Source: JASLDZ01 sp964235945 (GTDB taxonomy: Bacteria; Pseudomonadota; Alphaproteobacteria; Caulobacterales; Caulobacteraceae). Taken from it: DNA of 64,000 nucleotides. Positions 1 through 7,674 of this stretch are shown here, one piece after another. The stretch spans positions 1-64,000 of the forward strand of contig CAXSDV010000003.1 in assembly GCA_964235945.1 (NCBI GenBank), written 5' to 3'. Below the pieces are notes generated by a model. That model was not told the DNA's origin and ran no database searches. It saw only the letters and a program-made list of their open reading frames with translations. A program made the translations under genes and the position numbers. The stretch's first letter is position 1; each line of letters begins with the position of its first letter.

Positions 1-88
1 CCGCCAGGTTCGGCGCCCGGTTGGGGTAGGGCAGGCGGGCGTCGTCGATCGTGAGCGTTCCGTCCAGGTCCATCACGATCGTCGGCAT
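1..88 (-). CDS. HAD-family phosphatase, N-terminal fragment (cut by window edge)
   Basis: The reverse strand encodes an ATG at 88-86 followed by 29 codons that run off the left edge. The peptide begins MPTIVMDLDGTLTIDD, which carries the DxDGT motif of haloacid dehalogenase phosphatases: the first Asp is the nucleophile and the second the acid/base. Short HAD proteins with this beginning are often found in capsule or LPS gene clusters as sugar-phosphate phosphatases. That fits the glycosyltransferases that follow, but substrate cannot be told from 29 residues. It is divergent from the large glycosyltransferase on the other strand. Confidence 0.7.
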   Translation of the reverse strand, partial: MPTIVMDLDGTLTIDDARLPYPNRAPNLA

Positions 89-142
89 GGGCGCAGGCTC
101 GGTCGGCGGGAGGGATGTTCACGGCCGGTGGCCGGAGCCCGC

Positions 143-175
143 GGTAGGTAGCCGAATGGCGGAAGGCTTCCTACC
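143..175. promoter_or_regulatory. Inverted repeat between divergent genes
   Basis: Arms at 143-153 and 165-175 pair over 11 positions with one T:T mismatch around an 11-nt loop. It lies between the divergent HAD phosphatase (start 88) and the large glycosyltransferase (start about 281). It could be an operator or a 5' leader hairpin; no T-tract supports a terminator. Confidence 0.3.
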
Positions 176-280
176 CGCCACCGCGCGCCGACGATTTAGG
201 GCGCTCGGCGCACGCCTTGTCATCGGCCACCCACGGTGGCACGACGCGCCGCCCGTCCAAGGCGGGCGACGCTCCGGCGG

Positions 281-3200
281 ATGCGACAGATGCTAAGCAG
301 GGCGAGATGGTTGCGCGACCGGCTCGGTTCCAAGGCGCCGTTCGAGCCTGATCCCGACCTCGATCCCGACTTCTACGCCTCCTTCTACCCGGACATGCGG
401 GCGTTGCCTGACGACCAAGCGCGCGCCCTGCACTATGTCCGGTCGGGCCGCGCCGAAGGGCGTCACGCCAATCTGCGCGCCTACGTCGCCGCGCTGGAGA
501 TGGTGCACGGGGCGTTGCCGCTCGATTTCGACCCCCGCAGCTATCGGTTGATGCATGCCGATCTGCGCACCGCGTTCCAGCATGACTGGCAGGCGATCCG
601 ACACTTCGTGCAGGCGGGCAGGACGGAAGGACGCGAGCACTCTGAATTCGACGCCGACCTGTACCGCGCCCTTTACTTCGCCGACTGGGAGATCACCGAT
701 CAGGACCTCCTTCGCCACTATCGACGCGAGGGCTCGGCCCGCGGGTGGATCCAGTCCTGGCGACGCTACGTGGCCGGGCTGGGCCTGGGCGGAGCCGCCT
801 GGGTTGGGGCGATCAAGGTGGACGAGTTCGCCTTGCTCGCGGCCGACTGGGCCCCAGGGATCGCCACCCGGCTGGACGCGGTGCGCGCCATGGCGGAAGG
901 CGGGGTGGCCCGCATGGCCCCTCTCGCCTTCGACGTCGTCTTCGACCCCGACCACGCGCGCGAGTGCGAGCCCGCGCTCGCCGGGTGGACGGACGAGGCG
1001 CTGTATCGGCGCTGGTTGACGGTCGGCCTGGACGAGGGCCGGGCCCCTTCGGCGGCCGCGCGTCTGAGGGCGATGGGCCTGCCGCTGACCGCCTACCCGG
1101 CCGCCTTCGACTGGCGCGGGCACGCCGGCCGTCGCAAGCTCGCGTCCGCGGACCGCTGGTCGGCCCTGGCCGACCTGTTGGACGAGGGTCACGAGGACGC
1201 GGTCCTTCCGCCGGCGGACGCGCCGGGCGCCTCGGCCTTCCTCCTGGCGGTCGCCTCCCACGTGCGCGACCGCAGCGACGCCTTCTGCATCCGCGCGCTC
1301 TCGTCGGTGGCCGCCGCCGGCGGGGCGGACACGACGGCCTTCCACGACCTGGGCGACGCCCTGTACCGGACGGACCGTGCGAGTGAGGCGCTGGCCGCCT
1401 ACCTGGCGGCCGCGGCCGACCCCGACGCGACCTTCTGGACCTTTGCTAGCGGCGCGGACACGGCCGTCGGGCTGGGGAAGTTCAGGGCGGCCTTCGACCT
1501 CCTGCGTCGGAGCCTTTTCGCGGCGGGCGAACCCGCCTGGCGTGCGGCGGTCGTGCGCGCCGTGGACGCTTGGTTCGCCGCCCGCACGGCCCGGGTCCGC
1601 CGCTTCTACGCCCTGGGCCCCGAGGGCCGGCGCCGGGCGGACGCGCACATCGCCCGCCTGGTCGCCCGCACCGGCGAGTTGTGGCGCGAATTCGGCTTCC
1701 TGGGGCTGCCCGTCGCGCCCGCCCCCGAAGGCCGCGTGGTCATGCTGGCCAACTACGACCTGGCCGCCTGCCGACGTTACCGCGTCGAGCAGAAACGCGA
1801 GCTGTTCGAGGCGCTGGGGCGCGGCTTCGAGGTGTTCGGCCTCCACGAGGTGGAGGCGTTCACCGCGGCCCTGCCCGGGTCGGCGGCGGCCTTCATATTC
1901 CGCCTGCCCGCGTGGCCCAGCGTGACGCGCGCGGTGTTGACCGCCCGCTCGCTGGGCATGCCGACCTACTACGACATCGACGACCTCCTGTTCGACCCGA
2001 CCGAGTTCCCCGACACCTTCGAGTCCTACGCGGGCCTGATCAGCCCCGAGCAGTACCGGAGCCTCATGTTCGACACGCCCATGATCGGGGCGGCCATGGG
2101 CATGTGCGACTACGGCGTCGCCTCCACCAGCCCGCTCGCCGCCGCCATGCGGCCACGGGTCCGCACCGGCGAGGTGTTCCTGCTGCCCAACGGGCTGGAC
2201 CGCCATAACGCCCACTGGCTCGTCGCGCCGCCCCGGCGCGTGCGCCGCGACGGCGGCGTGCTGATCGCCTGCACGAGCGGCACCACCGCCCACAGTTCGG
2301 ACTTCGGAGAACTCGCCGGCCCAGCCCTCCTCCACCTGCTGGAGACACGCCCGGGCGTCCGCCTCCTGACGATGGGCCACGTGGTGCTCGACGCCGCCTT
2401 CGACGCCCACGCCGACCGAATCACGCGGTTCGGCCACGTCGACGGTTCGGCCGCCTTTTTCTCGCTGTTGGCCGAGGCGGACATCAACCTCGCCGTGCTC
2501 AAGCCCACCGCGGCCACGGACGCCAAGAGCGAGATCAAGTGGCTGGAGGCGGCGGCCTTGGGCGTGCCTTCCGTGGTCAGCGACACCGCGCCCTACAAGG
2601 AGGTGCTGGAGCACGGGGTCGACGCGCTGATCGCCTCCACCCCCGACGACTGGCGCGACGCCCTGACCCGCTTGGTGGACGATGCGGACCTGCGCGCCCG
2701 CATGGGCGCTGCGGCGCGGGACAAGGCCGCCCGGCTCTACACGGTGGAGGCCAACGCGCGGCGGCTGGAGGCGCTGCTCGCGCCCGCCCTGGCGCGGATC
2801 GCCGCCGCGGACTCCGCGCCTTCGGCGCGCGCCAAGCCGCGCATCCTGCTCGTCAACGTGTTCTTCCCGCCGCAGACGGTGGGCGGGGCCACCCGCGTGC
2901 TCCGCAACAACCTGGACGCTTGGCTGGACGCGGGGTTGGACGCGCAGTTCGACTTCATGGTGGTGGCGGCCGACGCCGGCGCGTCCCTGACCTATGGCCA
3001 GCGGGTGGACGATTACCGCGGGGTGCCCGTGCTGCGCATCGCCACCCCCGCCGAGGTCAACATGGATTGGCGGCCGCAGAACGAGGCGGTGGCGGCGCTA
3101 TTCCTGGACGTGCTGGAGGGCTGGCGTCCCGACCTCGTCCACTTCCACGCGGTGCAGCGGCTCACCGCATCGGTGGTGGAGATGGCCCGCCTGACCGGCA

Positions 3201-4114
3201 CGCCCTACCTCGTGACCGCGCACGACGCTTGGTGGTTGTCCGACTGGCCGTTCCTGACGGACGACGAGGGGCGCGTCCACCCGCCCTGCGAGGACCTGCC
3301 CCGCCATCCGCCGCGGGGGATCACCATCCCCGAGTCGCTCGCGCGTCGGCGGGTGTTGCGGCGCGCCCTGGAGGGGGCGGAGGCGGTGCTGGGCGTGTCG
3401 GAGACCTTCACCGCGATCTACCGCGACTGCGGCTTCGCCCGGGCTCGGGCGGTTCCGAACGGCCTCCCGCCCATGCCGGCCATCGCCCGCCCACCTTCCG
3501 CGAGCGGGCGCGTCCGGCTGGCGCACGTGGGCAACACGACCAAGCACAAGGGCTTTCACCTGGTGGAGGCCGCCCTGCGCCGCAACGCCTTCGCCAACCT
3601 CGAGCTGACGGCGATCGATCACGCCGCCGGCGGCGGCTCCGTCCGGCGCGAGACCTGGGGTGCCACGCCCGTGCGCATCGTGGGCAAGCTGCCCCAGGAG
3701 CGCGTGCACGAGTTGTACGCCGAGACCGACGTGCTCCTGGCGCCCTCCATCTGGCCGGAAAGCTTCGGCCTGGTGGCGCGCGAGGCTTTGGCCGTCGGCT
3801 GCTGGGTGGTGGCCGGCGATCGCGGGGCGATGGGCGAGGACGTCGTCGCCGGCGCCAACGGCTTCGTGGTCGACGTGTCCACCCCCGACGGCCTGATCCA
3901 GGCTCTATCGCAGATCGACGCCGACCCGGCGCGTTTCACCCGCCCGCCGCAGGTCCGCCCGCCCCTGCGGTCGGCCGACGACCAGGCGCGCGACCTCCTG
4001 GCGCTCTACCGCGAGGTGCTGGCGCGCCCGCGGACCGTTCGCGGTTTCGAGGGGAAGCGCCCGCGCCGCCGGACGCTCGCCAAACCCGAACCCGAGGCGC
4101 AGGAAGCATCGTAG
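281..4114 (+). CDS. Giant tandem glycosyltransferase with N-terminal repeat module
   Basis: A protein of 1277 residues, probably cytoplasmic, that adds sugars to a surface polysaccharide. The first ~170 residues hold repeats of the form D-x3-YR-x3-PDL ... HY-x3-G-x2-EGR, which are seen in other cluster glycosyltransferases. A first GT4-like domain spans about residues 484-840 with YDIDDLLFD (near 561) and an acidic stretch KSEIKWLEAAALG (near 748). A second GT4 domain spans about 853-1240, beginning RILLVNVFFPP and holding the E-x7-E-type motif PESFGLVAREAL (near 1159). The ATG at 281 is preferred; a GTG at 236 and an ATG at 290 are also in frame. It is paralogous to the minus-strand protein ending at 7637. 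Specificity unknown. Confidence 0.85.
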   Translation: MRQMLSRARWLRDRLGSKAPFEPDPDLDPDFYASFYPDMRALPDDQARALHYVRSGRAEGRHANLRAYVAALEMVHGALPLDFDPRSYRLMHADLRTAFQHDWQAIRHFVQAGRTEGREHSEFDADLYRALYFADWEITDQDLLRHYRREGSARGWIQSWRRYVAGLGLGGAAWVGAIKVDEFALLAADWAPGIATRLDAVRAMAEGGVARMAPLAFDVVFDPDHARECEPALAGWTDEALYRRWLTVGLDEGRAPSAAARLRAMGLPLTAYPAAFDWRGHAGRRKLASADRWSALADLLDEGHEDAVLPPADAPGASAFLLAVASHVRDRSDAFCIRALSSVAAAGGADTTAFHDLGDALYRTDRASEALAAYLAAAADPDATFWTFASGADTAVGLGKFRAAFDLLRRSLFAAGEPAWRAAVVRAVDAWFAARTARVRRFYALGPEGRRRADAHIARLVARTGELWREFGFLGLPVAPAPEGRVVMLANYDLAACRRYRVEQKRELFEALGRGFEVFGLHEVEAFTAALPGSAAAFIFRLPAWPSVTRAVLTARSLGMPTYYDIDDLLFDPTEFPDTFESYAGLISPEQYRSLMFDTPMIGAAMGMCDYGVASTSPLAAAMRPRVRTGEVFLLPNGLDRHNAHWLVAPPRRVRRDGGVLIACTSGTTAHSSDFGELAGPALLHLLETRPGVRLLTMGHVVLDAAFDAHADRITRFGHVDGSAAFFSLLAEADINLAVLKPTAATDAKSEIKWLEAAALGVPSVVSDTAPYKEVLEHGVDALIASTPDDWRDALTRLVDDADLRARMGAAARDKAARLYTVEANARRLEALLAPALARIAAADSAPSARAKPRILLVNVFFPPQTVGGATRVLRNNLDAWLDAGLDAQFDFMVVAADAGASLTYGQRVDDYRGVPVLRIATPAEVNMDWRPQNEAVAALFLDVLEGWRPDLVHFHAVQRLTASVVEMARLTGTPYLVTAHDAWWLSDWPFLTDDEGRVHPPCEDLPRHPPRGITIPESLARRRVLRRALEGAEAVLGVSETFTAIYRDCGFARARAVPNGLPPMPAIARPPSASGRVRLAHVGNTTKHKGFHLVEAALRRNAFANLELTAIDHAAGGGSVRRETWGATPVRIVGKLPQERVHELYAETDVLLAPSIWPESFGLVAREALAVGCWVVAGDRGAMGEDVVAGANGFVVDVSTPDGLIQALSQIDADPARFTRPPQVRPPLRSADDQARDLLALYREVLARPRTVRGFEGKRPRRRTLAKPEPEAQEAS

Positions 4115-4140
4115 CGACCGCCTGGGTGGGCGGGCGGCGG

Positions 4141-4160
4141 CCGGAGCGGCGCCTCCGGTT
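4141..4160 (+). terminator. Hairpin after the giant glycosyltransferase
   Basis: Perfect 6-bp arms CCGGAG (4141-4146) and CTCCGG (4153-4158) with a 6-nt loop, followed by TTGTCC. It sits between the stop at 4114 and the next start at 4195. It may be a weak terminator or an mRNA-stabilising hairpin; the T-run is too short to be sure. Confidence 0.3.
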
Positions 4161-4194
4161 GTCCGTACTTCACGGCCACGTTAGAAATCGGGGG

Positions 4195-5652
4195 ATGACG
4201 AATCCCGCCACGCCCGGATCGGCGCGCCCGCCGTCCGCGCGTTCCGACGACCTCCCAAAGCGCCTCCTCCTGGTGGCGGGCATGCACAGGAGCGGCACCT
4301 CCGCCCTGGCCCGGGTGTTCAACCTGCTGGGGGCGGAGATCCCCGGCTCCGTCGTGCCGGGCTTTGAAGGCAATGCGCTGGGTCACTGGGAGCCCCGGGA
4401 GATCGTCGACCTGCACGACGCCATGCTCCGGTCCGCACGGGTCAACGTCAACGGCGTGTTTCCCGTCGACCCGGCCTGGTTCGACGGGGAGGAGGCCGCA
4501 GGCTTCGTCGCGCGGCTGACCGACCAGCTTTCGGGCGCCCTGGCCGGTGGCGGCCTCCACGTGGTCAAGGACCCGCGGATGGCGCTGTTCATCCCGATCT
4601 GGAGGCGCGCCCTGGGCGGGCTCGGGATCGAGCCGGTCGTGGCCCTGCCGTTCCGCGACCCGGTGGAGGTCGCCGTCTCGCTCCGGCGCCGGCAGGTGCG
4701 CGTCTACCCGGACGCCGTGTGGCCCTTGGAGCGCGGGATGCTCCTGTGGCTGCGCTACGTGCTGGAGGCGGAGGCGGCCACCCGCGGGCTGCGTCGCACC
4801 TTCTCGGCCTTCGACGACCTTCTGGACGACTGGGAGGCGGAGGTGGCGCGCATGGAGGCCCAGCTCGGCCTATTCTGGCCGCACCCGCGGGAGCAGGCCG
4901 CGCGCGAGGTGGGCGCCTTTCTCTCGCGCGAGCACAAGCATGCTGAGCGCACCGCCGGCGCCGATCCCGCCTTCGCCCTGGCCGACGACGTCCTGGCGCT
5001 GCTGCGGACCTGCCGAAACACGCCGGACGGGTCGGCGGAAGCATTCGATGCGGCGCGGCTGCGTCTGGATGCGGCCTGCGGGCTGTTCCAGGCCTATGTG
5101 GAGGAGTTGGAGCTCAGGCTGGGCTCGGCGCCCGCGCTGCGCACCGAGTTCGTCGATTTCCTGCGGCGTCCTCCCGCCGTCGCACGTCGTCCGTCGGGCG
5201 ACGCTCCCGAGATCGACGCGGCCCTGGTCGAGGCCGACCCCGAGCGCCGTGCTTCGCTGTTGGCCGGCGCGCGCATGCGCCACCGAGCGCTGGCGGAGGA
5301 GGCGGGCGAACTCGAGGAGCTCAACACCGCTCTCCTGGACGCCGCCCGCGCGACGGAGGCCTCCCGGGCCGAGGAGGCGGCCGCCCTGGCCGCCNNNNNN
5401 NNNNNNNNNNNNNNNNNNNNNNNNNNNNNNNNNNNNNNNNNNNNNNNNNNNNNNNNNNNNNNNNNNNNNNNNNNNNNNNNNNNNNNNNNNNNNNGCGCCC
5501 GGGCCGAGCTGGCCGCCGCCTCCGCCGACCGCGCGCACCTGCGCAGGCAGGTGGAGGGCGCGGGCGAGCGCGAGGCCGCACTGCTGGCCTCCACCTCCTG
5601 GCGGGTCACCGCACCCCTGCGCGCCCTGGGCCGCCTGAAGGCGCCGGCGTGA
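4195..5652 (+). CDS. Sulfotransferase-family protein with C-terminal coiled coil (contains assembly gap)
   Basis: Residues about 29-41 read GMHRSGTSALARV, the 5'-phosphosulfate (PAPS) loop of sulfotransferases, and VVKDPRM near residue 123 fits the following core. The tail from about residue 355 is Ala/Glu/Arg rich and likely coiled coil, and the protein ends with STSWRVTAPLRALGR, a closing motif common in polysaccharide glycosyltransferases. A run of 100 N interrupts the coiled coil; reading frame is kept only if the real gap length agrees, so the nominal 485 residues are uncertain. Likely role: sulfation of a surface glycan made by the neighbours. The frame is open far upstream, but the ATG at 4195 lies directly before the conserved domain. 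Confidence 0.8.
   Translation: MTNPATPGSARPPSARSDDLPKRLLLVAGMHRSGTSALARVFNLLGAEIPGSVVPGFEGNALGHWEPREIVDLHDAMLRSARVNVNGVFPVDPAWFDGEEAAGFVARLTDQLSGALAGGGLHVVKDPRMALFIPIWRRALGGLGIEPVVALPFRDPVEVAVSLRRRQVRVYPDAVWPLERGMLLWLRYVLEAEAATRGLRRTFSAFDDLLDDWEAEVARMEAQLGLFWPHPREQAAREVGAFLSREHKHAERTAGADPAFALADDVLALLRTCRNTPDGSAEAFDAARLRLDAACGLFQAYVEELELRLGSAPALRTEFVDFLRRPPAVARRPSGDAPEIDAALVEADPERRASLLAGARMRHRALAEEAGELEELNTALLDAARATEASRAEEAAALAAXXXXXXXXXXXXXXXXXXXXXXXXXXXXXXXXXXARAELAAASADRAHLRRQVEGAGEREAALLASTSWRVTAPLRALGRLKAPA
5395..5494. other. Assembly gap, 100 N
   Basis: Exactly 100 N, the usual placeholder for a scaffold gap of unknown size. It falls inside the low-complexity coiled-coil part of the sulfotransferase gene, where short internal repeats would be hard to assemble. 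Confidence 0.99.
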
Positions 5653-5686
5653 CGCCCGCGCCCCGTTCGAGCGGCCGGGCGCGTCG

Positions 5687-6922
5687 TTGACCGCCGACGC
5701 CGCAGAGCGCCTGCGCGAGCGGGTGGCGCGCTTGCCGCTGTTCGACGCGGGCGACTACGCCGCCGCCGGGGCGGACCTGGGCGGGCTCGATCCCCTCGAC
5801 CACTACGTGCGCCACGGCCTGGACGAGGGGCGGTGGCCGGCGCGACCCGCCCGCGTCGCCGCCCGGCTGGGCGAGCTCGCCGCCGCGCCCTGGCCCCGCC
5901 CGTCCCACCCGGACGCGGACGAGGCGGCCGTCCTGTTGCATCGACCGGATCGCCGCCGCTGGTCGGTGACGACGCCCTGCGCCGAGCCGCCCGCCGTGCG
6001 CGAGGCGGCCGGGGCGGCGTGCGCCGGCTTCGCCCGGCTGGGCCTGGTCCAGGCCGAGGGACCTGCGGCCCCGAACGACCTGCGGATGGTGGTCTGCTCC
6101 ACGGCCACCGCCGTGGCGGCGTATCGCGCCTGCGGAGAGGACACGCCCCACGTCCTGCTGGTCGCCGGTTTGGCGGACGACGCGGCCCGCGTCGCCGCGC
6201 TTCCCGCCCTGCTGAGGGCGCGGGCGGTGGCGGCCTGCGACCCGGTCACCGTGCGGGTGCTGCAGGCGGCGGGGACGCCGGCGCTCCTGTGGTGTCCCGT
6301 CGAGACGGGCGCGCCCGAAGCGCCCGAACCGGGCGCCTCCGACCCGCTGGTGGCGGGCCTGACGCGCGCCGCCCGCCGCCCGCTCCCCGCCGTCGACGTT
6401 TGGAGCGAGCGGCCTGTCGACCTGATGGCCGTGGGACCCGAAGGGGGTGCGTACGCGCAGGTGCTGGGTCGCGCCGCCGCCGTGTTCGCCCGGCGCGCCT
6501 GCGTGATCGTGCACCGCCGGCGCACCTGGATCCTGCCGGGCGAGCCCCTGCTGGCGGAGACGACGGCGGCCTACCTCCATCGTCGCGCCAAGCTCGTGCT
6601 CAACATCCGCCCCGGCCACGCCTCGGCGTTGGACTGGAGCTTCGGCGTGCTGGACGCCATGGCGAACGGGGCGGTGGCGGTGAGCACGCCGTGTTTTCCG
6701 CACCCGTTCCTCACCGCGGGCGCGCACTATCTCGAGGAGACCGCCGGGCGCATTCCAGGGCTCGTCGACTGGCTGCTCGACACCGCCGAAGGGCGCCGCA
6801 CCGCGGAGCGGGTGCGCGAGGCGGCCGCGGCGGTTCTGCGGCGACACGCCTCTCCGGTGCGCACGGCGCTGTCGCTGCTGCGGCTGGCGGCGGGCGCTCA
6901 GGATCGGGAGCGTGGAGGGTGA
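5687..6922 (+). CDS. Glycosyltransferase-like protein
   Basis: About 411 residues. The N-terminus carries one copy of the same module as the giant glycosyltransferases (FDAGDYAAAG ... HYVRHGLDEGR). The C-terminal half (SALDWSFGVLDAMANGAVAV) resembles the nucleotide-sugar binding half of GT-B enzymes, with Asp where GT4 proteins usually have Glu. It starts with TTG at 5687, 34 nt after the sulfotransferase stop; a GTG near 5720 is possible. Its stop overlaps the next start by 4 nt, so the two are translationally coupled. Substrate unknown. Confidence 0.7.
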   Translation: MTADAAERLRERVARLPLFDAGDYAAAGADLGGLDPLDHYVRHGLDEGRWPARPARVAARLGELAAAPWPRPSHPDADEAAVLLHRPDRRRWSVTTPCAEPPAVREAAGAACAGFARLGLVQAEGPAAPNDLRMVVCSTATAVAAYRACGEDTPHVLLVAGLADDAARVAALPALLRARAVAACDPVTVRVLQAAGTPALLWCPVETGAPEAPEPGASDPLVAGLTRAARRPLPAVDVWSERPVDLMAVGPEGGAYAQVLGRAAAVFARRACVIVHRRRTWILPGEPLLAETTAAYLHRRAKLVLNIRPGHASALDWSFGVLDAMANGAVAVSTPCFPHPFLTAGAHYLEETAGRIPGLVDWLLDTAEGRRTAERVREAAAAVLRRHASPVRTALSLLRLAAGAQDRERGG

Positions 6923-7674
6923 GCCCGCCCGTGGACGTCGAGACCCTGTTCGCGGCGGGCGCCGAGCGGCCGGAAGGGCTCGTCTCGGTGGTGGTGAGCC
7001 TGTTCGACTATGGCCGGCACATCGCGGAGTGCCTGGACTGCGTCGCCGCCCAGGATCATCGCGCCCTGGAGCTGATCGTGGTGGACGACGCCTCCACCGA
7101 CGACTCGGCGGAGCGCGCCCGGCTCTGGATGGAGGGCGCCCGGGACCGCTTCGCCCGTGTCCTGCTCCTGCGCCACCGGGTGAACCAGGGCCTGGCCGGT
7201 GCGCGCAACACCGGTTTCGCCCGCGCGGGCGCCGACCCGGTGCTGGTGCTGGACGCCGACAACGGGCTGTTCCCGCGGGCGGTGGGCCGTCTCCTGGAGT
7301 GCCTGGAGGACTCGGGCGCGGCGGCGGCCTACAGCCAGACCGCGTTCTTCGAGGGGGCCGAAGGGCCGGGCTACGGCGACGTCTGGTCCCCCGAACGCTT
7401 TCGCCGGGCCAACTATGTGGACGCCATGGCGCTGGTCTCCAAGCGGGCCTGGGCCCGGGTGGGCGGCTATGTCCACCTGGAGCAGGGGTGGGAGGACTTC
7501 GACTTCTGGTGCCGCTTCGTGGAGGCCGGCCTGCACGGCGTGTTCGTGCCCGAGATGTTGTGCCGCTACCGCGTGCACGCCGCGTCCATGCTGCGCACCC
7601 GCACCGATCCCGGCCGGGCGGGGGTGGTCGCCGAGTTCATGTACCGCCACCCCTGGCTCGACCTGGACGACTGA
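6919..7674 (+). CDS. Family 2 glycosyltransferase
   Basis: 251 residues with a GT-A fold signature: VSVVVSLFDYGRHI at the N-terminus, VVDDAS, and DADN as the metal-binding DxD-type motif, then WEDFDFWCR as the late ED-type motif. The GTG start overlaps the previous stop (GTGA). The last 38 nt overlap the 3' end of the convergent giant glycosyltransferase. Likely adds a sugar in the same polysaccharide pathway; donor and acceptor cannot be inferred. Confidence 0.85.
   Translation: MSPPVDVETLFAAGAERPEGLVSVVVSLFDYGRHIAECLDCVAAQDHRALELIVVDDASTDDSAERARLWMEGARDRFARVLLLRHRVNQGLAGARNTGFARAGADPVLVLDADNGLFPRAVGRLLECLEDSGAAAAYSQTAFFEGAEGPGYGDVWSPERFRRANYVDAMALVSKRAWARVGGYVHLEQGWEDFDFWCRFVEAGLHGVFVPEMLCRYRVHAASMLRTRTDPGRAGVVAEFMYRHPWLDLDD

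Noticed and set aside
293..2614. Very long open frame antisense to the giant glycosyltransferase
   Set aside because: High GC removes stops from the complementary frames. The peptide is Gly/Arg/His-rich with no domain, and the plus-strand frame has clear glycosyltransferase motifs.
2539..4194. Upstream extension of the sulfotransferase frame
   Set aside because: The extension lies wholly within the preceding glycosyltransferase and is Arg/Gly-rich noise; the ATG at 4195 starts the real domain.
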